Shown here: piece after piece, positions 1 to 6,358 of the stretch
Position numbering within the stretch: position 1 is the first letter of the stretch
Layout of the letters: every line of letters begins with the position of its first letter
Assembly (NCBI GenBank): GCA_023430425.1
Contig: JAEZAR010000439.1
Span: 1 to 9,138, forward strand
Direction of reading: 5' to 3'
Source: Actinomycetes bacterium
Lineage (GTDB): Bacteria; Actinomycetota; Actinomycetes; Actinomycetales; Cellulomonadaceae
DNA: 9,138 bases
The notes under the pieces: generated by a model
What the model was told of the DNA's origin: nothing
The model's input: only the letters and a program-made list of their open reading frames with translations
The model's database searches: none
Program-made: the position numbers and the translations under genes

Positions 1-549
1 GCGCCGGCCGGGCCGGCCACCCCGACCACGTCCCCGCCCGCGGGTGGGCGCGGGTACGGCCCGCCGGGCGGGTCGCCCGACCCTGTCGCGCCGCCGGCGC
101 GCCCGTCACGCCGGGTCCTGCGCGCCCTGTTCCGCGACGACGACGCGCCCCCGCCCGCCGGGCCGCTCACCGTCGTCGCCATCGGGGTGGCGGACACGGC
201 CTCGATCGCCGCGTCGTTCGGCGCCGCGGCCGTCGACGAGGTCCTCGACGGTGTGGACCAGGTGCTCTCCGGGGCGATGCGCGCGGCCGACTCCGCGGTG
301 CGGACGCACGACGAGCGGTTCCTCGTCGCGCTTCCGGGGACCGAGGTGGGGGACGCCGTCCAGCTCGTCGCACGGCTCAAGGAGGTGTGCCGCCGCTGGG
401 TCACCACGCCCGACGGCCGCGGCATCGCCGTCGGTGCCGGGGTCGCGACGGCCGGCGCGGGGGAGAGCCGCGACGAGTTGGTCGGGCGGGCCGACGCCGC
501 GCTCGGGCGGGCGCTGTCCGGGGGACACGACCGGATCGAGGTCGCGTGA
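1..549 (+). CDS. Degenerate GGDEF-domain protein, C-terminal part (5' end outside window)
   Basis: The frame is open from base 1 and stops at 547-549, giving 182 visible residues. No ATG or GTG occurs in frame before 187, and the domain similarity already begins near base 169, so the true start lies upstream of the window. The first ~52 residues are a proline/glycine-rich linker. The rest aligns without gaps in the key region to the GGDEF domain of the next gene. The signature GGEEF is replaced by HDERF (307-321), and the metal-binding D-x-D strand is replaced by G-V-A, so cyclase activity should be lost. The RxxD inhibitory site is kept as RAAD (280-291), five residues before the signature, as in PleD. 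Established knowledge: degenerate GGDEF proteins with an intact I-site (for example PopA) bind c-di-GMP as receptors. Inference: this is a c-di-GMP-responsive partner of the downstream cyclase. Upstream domains are unknown. Confidence 0.8.
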   Translation, partial: APAGPATPTTSPPAGGRGYGPPGGSPDPVAPPARPSRRVLRALFRDDDAPPPAGPLTVVAIGVADTASIAASFGAAAVDEVLDGVDQVLSGAMRAADSAVRTHDERFLVALPGTEVGDAVQLVARLKEVCRRWVTTPDGRGIAVGAGVATAGAGESRDELVGRADAALGRALSGGHDRIEVA

Positions 550-1478
550 CCACCCTCGACGCCCGTGCTCCCGGCAACGCGGCCCACGACGTGCTCAGCG
601 ACGGCCGGGCGCTGCGGACCATCGTCCAGGCGACGCCCGTCGGCATCTGCGTCACGGACGAGCACGGCAACTTCGAGGAGGTCAACGCCGCCTACGAGCG
701 CTTCTACGGGTACTCGGCGGCGGAGCTGGTCGGGCGGCACTTCACGACGGTGGTCCCCGCCGAGCACCGCGCCGAGCTGGCGGCGCTCCACGACGCGTTC
801 ATCGCCGACGGGACGGAGGTGCGCGGGGAGTGGGACGTCCTGCGGCGCGACGGCAGCCGCGGGCGGATCCTCGCCGAGGCCTGTCGCGTGCGCGGGGCGG
901 ACGGCCGCTTCCACAAGGTCACCTTCGTCGTGGACATCACCGAGCGCAGCCGCATCGCCGCCGAGCTGGCCCGGGCCAACGAGCGCCTGGCGCACCTGGC
1001 CACCCACGACGACCTCACCGGGCTGCCGAACCAGCGGCGCTCCCTGGAGGTCCTGCACGACGCCGTCGCGCTGGCCGACCGCTACGGCGGTGGGCTCGCG
1101 GTCGCGGCCATCGACCTCGACCACTTCAAGCTCGTCAACGACACGTGGGGGCACGCCGCGGGCGACCTGGTGCTCGTCCGCCTCGGGGAGCTGCTGCGCA
1201 CCGGGCTGCGGGCCACCGACACGGCCGGGCGGATCGGCGGGGAGGAGTTCGTCGTCGCGATGCCGGCGACGACGGCGGCCGAGGCCTCGGTGCTCATGGC
1301 CCGGCTTCAGTACCTGTGCCGGCGCGAGGTGACGCTCCCCGACGGCACCGGCCTCGCGTTCAGCTGCGGCCTGAGCGAGCACCGGCCCGGGGACACCGCG
1401 GAGGACCTGCTGCGGCGCGCGGACCGGGCCCTGTACCGCGCGAAGGACAACGGCCGGGACCGCGTCGAGTCCGGCTGA
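546..1478 (+). CDS. PAS-GGDEF diguanylate cyclase
   Basis: Makes cyclic di-GMP from two GTP, probably under control of an N-terminal sensor. The product is 310 residues. A PAS domain spans about residues 21-132 (ATPVGICVTDEHG, then FYGYS, ending VVDITERS). A short helical linker leads to a GGDEF domain at about 155-305. All hallmarks are present: DLTGLPN (156-162), metal-binding D190 in the AIDLDHFK strand, ND (198-199), GGEEF (231-235), and an intact inhibitory RxxD (R222, D225) five residues ahead of it, so product inhibition is expected. No signal peptide or membrane segment is visible, so it should be cytosolic. GTG 546 is chosen because it overlaps the previous stop as GTGA and has GAGG at 538-541; the frame is open back to 387, but that part is antisense-free shadow of the previous gene. 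Translational coupling with the upstream degenerate GGDEF gene is likely. The PAS ligand cannot be predicted. Confidence 0.93.
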   Translation: MTTLDARAPGNAAHDVLSDGRALRTIVQATPVGICVTDEHGNFEEVNAAYERFYGYSAAELVGRHFTTVVPAEHRAELAALHDAFIADGTEVRGEWDVLRRDGSRGRILAEACRVRGADGRFHKVTFVVDITERSRIAAELARANERLAHLATHDDLTGLPNQRRSLEVLHDAVALADRYGGGLAVAAIDLDHFKLVNDTWGHAAGDLVLVRLGELLRTGLRATDTAGRIGGEEFVVAMPATTAAEASVLMARLQYLCRREVTLPDGTGLAFSCGLSEHRPGDTAEDLLRRADRALYRAKDNGRDRVESG

Positions 1479-1508
1479 GGCTCGCCCGCCGCGCGGCCGG
1501 CGCAGGCA

Positions 1509-1514
1509 TAGGGT
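1509..1514 (+). promoter_or_regulatory. Putative -10 element (TAGGGT) for a leaderless GNAT transcript
   Basis: TAGGGT fits the actinobacterial TANNNT -10 pattern and ends 6 bases before GTG 1521. Transcription starting at the usual distance would begin at or next to the start codon. No Shine-Dalgarno sequence precedes this GTG, which supports a leaderless message. No convincing -35 box is visible. Confidence 0.6.
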
Positions 1515-1520
1515 GGCCCG

Positions 1521-2114
1521 GTGCGACGGCCCCTCATGACCGACGGCGTGATCCGCCTCGACCCGCCGACGGAGGCGGACGTCGAGTCCATCACCCGGGC
1601 GTGCCAGGACCCGCTCATCGCGCAGTGGGTGCCCGTCCCGCAGCCGTACGGGCCCGAGGACGCGCGGACGTTCCTGACCGACGTCGTGGCCCGCGGCTGG
1701 GAGAGCGGCGGCGAGCTCACGTGGGCCGTGCGCGATCTCGACGGCGCCCTGCTCGGCATGGTGGGGCTCCACCGGATCGAGCACGGCACCGCGGAGATCG
1801 GCTTCTGGCTCGCGCCCTGGGCACGTCACCGCGGGGCGATGGGGCGCGCCGTGACGCTCGTCGTCGACCACGCGCTGGACCCCGACGGGCTCGACCTGCT
1901 CCGGGTGAGCTGGCGGGCCGTCGTCGGGAACTGGGCGTCGCGACGGGTCGCGTGGCGCGCGGGCTTCCGCGTCGAGGGCACGCTCCGCTCCGAGCTGGTG
2001 CACCGTGGCGGGGTGCGCCGCGACGCCTGGGTGGGCACCGTGCTCCGGGGCGACCCCCGCGCGCCGAACGAGCCGTGGCCGACCGCCGAGGTCGCCGGCT
2101 CCCTGCCGTCCTGA
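1521..2114 (+). CDS. GNAT family N-acetyltransferase (RimJ/RimL-like)
   Basis: Transfers an acetyl group from acetyl-CoA to an amine; the substrate is not predictable (protein N-terminus, small amine or antibiotic are all possible in this family). The protein has 197 residues. The acetyl-CoA-binding loop is seen at residues 102-110 (RHRGAMGRA), after the AEIGFWLAP strand (91-99) typical of the RimJ/RimL type. The conserved motif GNWASRRVAWRAGF lies at 136-149, followed by the usual F-x-x-E-G-T-L-R segment. The last ~20 residues are a family-atypical Pro/Ala-rich tail. GTG 1521 is preferred over the in-frame ATG 1536 because a -10-like TAGGGT ends 6 bases before it, implying a leaderless start. 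It is followed 18 bases later by dcp on the same strand, so the two are probably co-transcribed. It is separated from the cyclase by 42 bases and its own promoter. Confidence 0.9.
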   Translation: MRRPLMTDGVIRLDPPTEADVESITRACQDPLIAQWVPVPQPYGPEDARTFLTDVVARGWESGGELTWAVRDLDGALLGMVGLHRIEHGTAEIGFWLAPWARHRGAMGRAVTLVVDHALDPDGLDLLRVSWRAVVGNWASRRVAWRAGFRVEGTLRSELVHRGGVRRDAWVGTVLRGDPRAPNEPWPTAEVAGSLPS

Positions 2115-2122
2115 CCGCCCCG

Positions 2123-2128
2123 AGGAGG
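2123..2128 (+). promoter_or_regulatory. Shine-Dalgarno sequence of dcp (AGGAGG)
   Basis: A perfect AGGAGG lies in the short gap between the GNAT stop and the dcp GTG, 4 bases before the start codon. It decides GTG 2133 as the start and fits an internal gene of an operon, in contrast to the leaderless neighbours. Confidence 0.85.
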
Positions 2129-2132
2129 AAGC

Positions 2133-4205
2133 GTGACCCACCGGCTCGACCCCACCAACCCGTTCGCGGCGCCGTCCTCGCTGCCCTACGGGCTGCCCGA
2201 GTTCGCCGCCATCCGCCCCGAGCACTACCGGCCGGCGTTCGCGGCCGGCATGGCCGAGCACCGGGCCGAGGTCGCTGCGATCGCCGCCGACCCCGAGCCG
2301 CCGACCGAGGAGAACACCCTGGTCGCGCTCGAGCGTGCCGGGCGGCTGCTCGCCCGCGTCACCGCCGAGCTCTTCAACCGCACGAGCGCCGACACGAGCC
2401 CGGCGCTCGACGCCGTCGAGGCCGAGACCGCGCCGCTGCTCGCCGCGCACCGCGACGCGATCTACCTCGACACCCGGCTGGGCGCGCGCCTGGACGCGCT
2501 CGCCGCCCGGGCCGACGCGGGCGAGGTGACCCTCGCACCCGACGCCGCGTGGCTGCTGCACGAGCTGCGCACCGACATGCGCCGGGCCGGCGTCGGGCTC
2601 GCCGACGACGCGAAGTCCGAGCTCCGCGAGCTCAACACGCGGATCAGCTCGCTGGAGACGGCCTTCGGCCAGGAGCTGCTCGCCGGGACGAACGAGGCGG
2701 CCCTCCTCGTCGCGGACGAGGGCGAGCTCGCGGGTCTGACCCCCGACGCCGTCGCCGCCGCCCGGGCCGCAGCCCGGGAGCGTGGGCTCGAGGGCTGGCT
2801 GCTCGAGCTCCAGCTCTACAGCCAGCAGCCGGCCCTCGCGGCGCTCCGCCGTCGTGACGTGCGGCGACGGCTGCACCAGGCCTCCGTGACCCGCGGGATC
2901 GGCGGCGACCACGACACGCGGGGGAGGCTGCTCGAGCTCGCCCGGCTGCGCGCGCGGCGGGCGAGGCTCCTCGGGTACGACCACCACGCCGCGTACGTGG
3001 CCGAGGACGGGACGGCCCGGACGACCGAGGCGGTGCTCGGGATGCTCCACCGCCTGGCGCCCGCGGCGGTCGCGAACGCCCGCCGGGAGGCCGAGGCCCT
3101 CGAGGCGGCGCTCCGGGCCGACGAGCCCGGCGCGACGCTGGAGCCCTGGGACTGGTCCCTGTACGCGGAGCGCGTGCGCCAGGAGCGCTACTCGCTCGAC
3201 GAGGAGATGCTCCGTCCGTACCTCGAGCTCGAGCGGGTGCTCACCGAGGGTGTCTTCCACGCCGCCGAGCGCCTGTACGGCCTGCGGTTCCGCCTCCGGG
3301 AGGACCTGGCCGGGTACCACCCGGACGTGCGGGTCCACGAGGTGCTGGACGCCGACGGGTCCGGGCTCGGCCTGCTCCTCCTCGACGTCTACCAGCGCCC
3401 GTCCAAGCACCGCGGTGCCTGGATGAACGAGCTCGTGGCCCAGAGCCGGCTCCTGGACGAGCGTCCGGTCGTCGTCAACAACCACAACGTCCCCAAGCCA
3501 CCGCCGGGGGAGCCCACGCTCCTGACGTGGGACGAGGTCCGCACCCTCTTCCACGAGTTCGGGCACGCGCTGCACGGGCTGCTGTCCGACGTCCGGTTCC
3601 CCTCCCGGTCCGGCACCGAGGTCCCGCGCGACTTCGTCGAGTACCCGTCGCAGGTCAACGAGATGTGGGCGCTGGAGCCGGAGGTCCTGTCCCGGTTCGC
3701 CGTCCACCACGAGACGGGCGAGGCGATGCCGCGCGAGTGGGTCGAGACCCTCGTCGCCTCGCAGCAGTGGGGGGAGGGGTTCCGCACCACCGAGTACCTC
3801 GCTGCTGCGCTGCTCGACCAGGCGTGGCACACCCTGGCCCCCGAGGAGGTGCCCACGGACGTCGACGACGTCGAGACGTTCGAGGCCCGCGCCCTCGAGG
3901 CGGCCGGGGTGGCCTTCGCACCCGTGCCGCCTCGCTACCGCAGCACGTACTTCCAGCACGTCTTCGCGGGCGGGTACTCCGCGGCGTACTACGGGTACAT
4001 CTGGTCGGAGGTGCTGGACGCCGACACCGTCGAGTGGTTCCACGAGAACGGCGGGCTGCTGCGCGAGAACGGCGACCGGTTCCGCCGCGCGCTGCTCTCG
4101 CGCGGCGGGTCCATGGACGCGATGACGGCGTTCCGCGAGCTGCGCGGACGCGACCCCGAGATCGGACCGCTCCTCGCCCGACGTGGGCTCGCCGGGACGG
4201 GCTGA
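2133..4205 (+). CDS. dcp: M3 family peptidyl-dipeptidase Dcp
   Basis: Cytosolic zinc metallopeptidase that removes C-terminal dipeptides from oligopeptides, used in peptide turnover. The 690-residue length matches E. coli Dcp and oligopeptidase A (about 680). The N-terminus has the Dcp-like NPF...LPYGLPEF...HYRPAF pattern, then NTLVALERAGRLLARVT. The zinc-binding HEFGH is at residues 474-478 (bases 3552-3566), with catalytic E475 and third ligand E503 in FVEYPSQ, 29 residues after the first His as in other M3 enzymes. The C-terminal substrate-binding region is intact (PPRYRSTYF, FAGGYSAAYYGYIW). From memory of E. coli Dcp, similarity runs along the whole length, including PWDWSLYAE and GAWM, so Dcp is favoured over the PrlC/OpdA branch. 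No signal peptide is seen. The start is GTG with a strong AGGAGG upstream. It lies 18 bases after the GNAT gene, and a hairpin follows the stop directly. Confidence 0.95.
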   Translation: MTHRLDPTNPFAAPSSLPYGLPEFAAIRPEHYRPAFAAGMAEHRAEVAAIAADPEPPTEENTLVALERAGRLLARVTAELFNRTSADTSPALDAVEAETAPLLAAHRDAIYLDTRLGARLDALAARADAGEVTLAPDAAWLLHELRTDMRRAGVGLADDAKSELRELNTRISSLETAFGQELLAGTNEAALLVADEGELAGLTPDAVAAARAAARERGLEGWLLELQLYSQQPALAALRRRDVRRRLHQASVTRGIGGDHDTRGRLLELARLRARRARLLGYDHHAAYVAEDGTARTTEAVLGMLHRLAPAAVANARREAEALEAALRADEPGATLEPWDWSLYAERVRQERYSLDEEMLRPYLELERVLTEGVFHAAERLYGLRFRLREDLAGYHPDVRVHEVLDADGSGLGLLLLDVYQRPSKHRGAWMNELVAQSRLLDERPVVVNNHNVPKPPPGEPTLLTWDEVRTLFHEFGHALHGLLSDVRFPSRSGTEVPRDFVEYPSQVNEMWALEPEVLSRFAVHHETGEAMPREWVETLVASQQWGEGFRTTEYLAAALLDQAWHTLAPEEVPTDVDDVETFEARALEAAGVAFAPVPPRYRSTYFQHVFAGGYSAAYYGYIWSEVLDADTVEWFHENGGLLRENGDRFRRALLSRGGSMDAMTAFRELRGRDPEIGPLLARRGLAGTG

Positions 4206-4236
4206 CGGCCCGGGTCCGGGCGCGGTGCCCGGGCCG
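4206..4236 (+). terminator. Putative hairpin terminator after dcp
   Basis: A perfect 9-base inverted repeat (CGGCCCGGG at 4206-4214 and CCCGGGCCG at 4228-4236) with a 13-base loop starts at the base after the dcp stop codon. There is no U-tract, as is common for hairpins in GC-rich actinobacteria. Termination is therefore inferred from position and stem strength. The next gene has its own promoter-like element, which fits a transcript end here. Confidence 0.55.
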
Positions 4237-4297
4237 ACCTCGACGCGGCCGGGTGGCCGCCCGAGGGGGTCCCGCCGTCGGGCACGCGCCCGGCCGG

Positions 4298-4303
4298 TAG
4301 CGT
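4298..4303 (+). promoter_or_regulatory. Putative -10 element (TAGCGT) for a leaderless M20 peptidase transcript
   Basis: TAGCGT matches TANNNT and ends 7 bases before ATG 4311. The upstream in-frame GTG at 4302 overlaps this element, which argues for ATG 4311 as the true start. No Shine-Dalgarno sequence is seen before either codon. Confidence 0.55.
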
Positions 4304-4310
4304 GACGGCC

Positions 4311-5672
4311 ATGGCCGCCGCCCCGGGGACCCCGCCGACCGCTCCCCACCCGCCCTCCGGTGGGTGGACGGCCGCCGAGGACGAGGTGGTCGGCCTGTGC
4401 GCCGACCTGCTGCGCGTCGACTCCTCGAACTACGGCGACGGCTCCGGGCCGGGCGAGCGGGCGGCCGCGGAGCTCGTCGCGGCGGCGCTCGCCGACGTCG
4501 GCCTCGAGCCGGAGGTCTTCGAGTCCGCGCCCCGCCGTACGAGCGTCGTCGTCCGCCTGGCCGGCCGGGACCCCTCGCGCCCCGCGCTGGTGCTGCACGG
4601 GCACACCGACGTCGTCCCGGCGGAGGCCTCGGACTGGGCCGTCCACCCGTTCTCCGGGGACGTCCTCGACGGCGTCCTGTGGGGGCGCGGCGCCGTGGAC
4701 ATGAAGGACATGGACGCGATGATCCTGGCGGTCGTCCGCGAGCTGGTCCGCTCGGGGCGGCAGCCCGCGCGGGATGTCGTCGTCGCGTTCTTCGCCGACG
4801 AGGAGGCGGGCGGCGTCTTCGGCGCTCGGTGGGCCGTCGAGCACCGGCGCGAGCTCTTCGCGGGTGCGACGGAGGCGATCAGCGAGGTCGGTGGCTTCTC
4901 GGTCGACGTCGCGGGCCGGCGGGCCTACCTCCTGCAGACGGCGGAGAAGGGCATCGACTGGCTCCGGCTCGTCGCGGACGGGCGGGCCGGGCACGGCTCG
5001 GCGGTGAACCCGGAGAACGCGGTGACCGAGCTGGCCGCCGCCGTCGCACGCATCGGGGCCCACCCGTGGCCGTTGCGCCTGACGCCGACGGTGCAGGCGC
5101 TCCTGCGCGGTGTGGCGGACCTCACCGGCCTGCCCTACGACCCGGACGACGAGGACGCGGTCGACCGGCTGGTCGACGCGCTGGGTCCGGCGCGCAGGTT
5201 CGTGGGGGCGACGCTGCGCACGACGGCGAACCCGACCCGGCTGGCCGCGGGCTACAAGACGAACGTCGTGCCCGGCCGCGCCACCGCCGAGCTCGACGTA
5301 CGGGTCCTGCCGGGCGACGGCGGGCAGTCCCGCGAGACGATCGCACGGCTCGCCGGCGACCGCGTGCGCGTGGAGGAGATCCACAGCGACGTCGCGCTCG
5401 AGACGCCCTTCGGGGGCGACCTGGTCGACGCGATGGTCGGCGCCCTGGTCGCTGAGGACCCCGACGCCCTGGTCCTGCCGTACGCGCTCTCGGCGGGCAC
5501 CGACAACAAGTCGCTGTCCCGGCTGGGGGTCACGGGCTACGGCTTCGCGCCGGTGCGGCTGCCGGCCGACCTGGACTTCACCGGCCTGTTCCACGGGGTG
5601 GACGAGCGGGTGCCCGTCGACGCGCTCCGGTTCGGCACGCGGGTGCTCGGCCGTCTCCTCGACACGTGCTGA
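4311..5672 (+). CDS. M20 family metallopeptidase
   Basis: Predicted di-zinc amidohydrolase/peptidase of the M20/M25/M40 group (ArgE, DapE, carboxypeptidase G2 and aminoacylase relatives). The product is 453 residues, a usual family length. Zinc-site and catalytic residues are all present: H98 and D100 in HGHTDVVP, bridging D130 in [11 protein letters not shown], general base E164 and ligand E165 in FADEEAGG, E192 in SEVGG, and H428 in LFHGVDE. A dimerisation-type lid domain with GHGS lies between the two catalytic halves. No signal peptide is visible; the first 20 residues are Pro/Ala-rich and probably disordered. The longer start at GTG 4302 is possible but overlaps the -10-like TAGCGT, so ATG 4311 is preferred. 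It is convergent with the DUF5703 gene, separated by 57 bases with a possible bidirectional hairpin. The substrate cannot be told from sequence; DapE is unlikely to be the specific role without biosynthetic neighbours. Confidence 0.93.
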   Translation: MAAAPGTPPTAPHPPSGGWTAAEDEVVGLCADLLRVDSSNYGDGSGPGERAAAELVAAALADVGLEPEVFESAPRRTSVVVRLAGRDPSRPALVLHGHTDVVPAEASDWAVHPFSGDVLDGVLWGRGAVDMKDMDAMILAVVRELVRSGRQPARDVVVAFFADEEAGGVFGARWAVEHRRELFAGATEAISEVGGFSVDVAGRRAYLLQTAEKGIDWLRLVADGRAGHGSAVNPENAVTELAAAVARIGAHPWPLRLTPTVQALLRGVADLTGLPYDPDDEDAVDRLVDALGPARRFVGATLRTTANPTRLAAGYKTNVVPGRATAELDVRVLPGDGGQSRETIARLAGDRVRVEEIHSDVALETPFGGDLVDAMVGALVAEDPDALVLPYALSAGTDNKSLSRLGVTGYGFAPVRLPADLDFTGLFHGVDERVPVDALRFGTRVLGRLLDTC

Positions 5673-5682
5673 GGATCCGGCG

Positions 5683-5713
5683 GGCGGCCTGACCGCGACC
5701 TGGCAAGGCCGCC
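5683..5713. terminator. Possible bidirectional terminator hairpin between convergent genes
   Basis: An 8-base inverted repeat (GGCGGCCT at 5683-5690 and AGGCCGCC at 5706-5713) with a 15-base loop sits in the 57-base gap between the convergent M20 and DUF5703 genes. Neighbouring CCGG/CGG bases allow alternative pairings. There is no T-tract on either strand. The assignment is by position and is moderate only. Confidence 0.4.
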
Positions 5714-5729
5714 GGGACGCCGCGGGGTC

Positions 5730-5966
5730 TCAGAGCGTGCTGCGGACGTGGATGATCTTGCGCCGCAGCCAGACCTTGCGGCGGCCGCCGGGGAAGAGCA
5801 GCGAGCGGGCCAGCTCCCACCGGCCGTACTCGGCGGCGTCGGTGAGCAGCCGCCGGGCGTCGCCCGCGCCGGTCGTCTCACCGAGCGTGAGGACGCGGTA
5901 CTCGTAGTGCCCGCCCTGCGTCTGCCATCCGTCGCGGACGGGCCGCGTCGCCGCGTTCGGGTCCAC
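5730..5966 (-). CDS. DUF5703 family protein
   Basis: Small basic protein of 78 residues, recognised as the actinobacterial DUF5703 family by its core: YEYRVLTL, then ARRLLTDAAEYGRWELARSLL, then RRKVWLRRKII near the C-terminus. Its function is unknown. It has 14 Arg/Lys against 8 Asp/Glu and no signal peptide or membrane segment. The same frame stays open much further upstream (to about 7103), but that stretch is antisense to two other genes and lacks family similarity. The start at GTG 5966 is fixed by GGAGGAG four bases upstream. A weak -10 candidate, CACAAT, lies at 6008-6013 on this strand and would give a leader of roughly 35 bases. The gene is divergent from the acidic-tail gene (72 bases apart) and convergent with the M20 gene. 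From memory, DUF5703 genes often sit beside M20 peptidases in actinobacteria, which would suit a core locus. Confidence 0.88.
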   Translation of the reverse strand: MDPNAATRPVRDGWQTQGGHYEYRVLTLGETTGAGDARRLLTDAAEYGRWELARSLLFPGGRRKVWLRRKIIHVRSTL

Positions 5967-5970
5967 GCTG

Positions 5971-5977
5971 CTCCTCC
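5971..5977 (-). promoter_or_regulatory. Shine-Dalgarno sequence of the DUF5703 gene (GGAGGAG)
   Basis: On the minus strand GGAGGAG ends 4 bases before GTG 5966. It decides the start inside a much longer open frame. Confidence 0.8.
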
Positions 5978-6026
5978 CTGGTCGCCCGGCCCGGGCGATC
6001 GAGTGCCATTGTGCACGTCCCGGCGC

Positions 6027-6032
6027 TACCGT
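6027..6032 (+). promoter_or_regulatory. Putative -10 element (TACCGT) for a leaderless acidic-tail gene
   Basis: TACCGT fits TANNNT and ends 6 bases before ATG 6039, with no Shine-Dalgarno sequence between. It lies in the 72-base divergent region shared with the DUF5703 gene. No -35 box with normal spacing is visible. Confidence 0.5.
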
Positions 6033-6038
6033 CGACCC

Positions 6039-6344
6039 ATGACCGTCGACCCGCGGGCCGCACTCGACCGCTTCATCGCCGCGCTCGAGGCGCACTTCCA
6101 CGCCGTCAGCGCGCGGCGGGCGGACGACGACCCGGCGGTCGATGACGCGTACGACGTGCTCGCGGACGCGTTCGAGGTCTACGAGGACGCCCTGGCGCGC
6201 GTGCACGGCGAGACGCTGCCCGTCGGGCTGCTGGACGACGGCGACGACGACGGCGAGGACGACGAGGACCTCGACGAGGACGACCTGGACGACGAGGACA
6301 TCGACGACGACCTCGAGGACCTGGTCGACGACACCGAGTCCTGA
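6039..6344 (+). CDS. Small protein with a highly acidic C-terminal tail, function unknown
   Basis: A 101-residue protein in two parts. Residues 1-65 look helical and ordered (ALDRFIAALEAHFHAV, then DDPAVDDAYDVLADAFEVYEDAL). Residues 66-101 form an acidic tail in which 26 of 36 residues are Asp or Glu, with single hydrophobic residues spaced about every five (L78, L83, I88, L92). I recall similar actinobacterial proteins carrying the legacy names 'primosomal protein' or 'DNA primase', but nothing here resembles a primase, so I assign no function. The start ATG 6039 follows a TACCGT element by 6 bases and appears leaderless. The gene is divergent from the basic DUF5703 gene and convergent with the aldo/keto reductase, whose stop codon is only 14 bases away. 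The acidic tail could mimic nucleic acid or act as a solubility or interaction segment; that is speculation. Confidence 0.85.
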   Translation: MTVDPRAALDRFIAALEAHFHAVSARRADDDPAVDDAYDVLADAFEVYEDALARVHGETLPVGLLDDGDDDGEDDEDLDEDDLDDEDIDDDLEDLVDDTES

Positions 6345-6358
6345 GCGTCGCGAGCGGC

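Noticed and set aside
1488..1497. 10-base palindrome GCCGCGCGGC between the cyclase and the GNAT gene.
   Set aside because: Such palindromes are expected by chance in GC-rich DNA. It has no loop for a hairpin and no second copy in the window to suggest an operator.
44..2857. 937-residue open frame on the + strand crossing the c-di-GMP genes, GNAT and dcp.
   Set aside because: It is in a different frame from four genes with clear family motifs. Its translation is a low-complexity Arg/Ala/Pro/Gly string, typical of an open off-frame in very GC-rich DNA.
6009..6014. TTGTGC as a -35 box for the acidic-tail gene.
   Set aside because: The spacing to TACCGT (6027) is only 12 bases, too short for a normal sigma-70-type promoter.
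6234..6341. GAC/GAG-rich tract considered as a CRISPR-like or tandem DNA repeat.
   Set aside because: There are no spaced direct repeats. It is the codon-level result of an in-frame Asp/Glu-rich protein tail.
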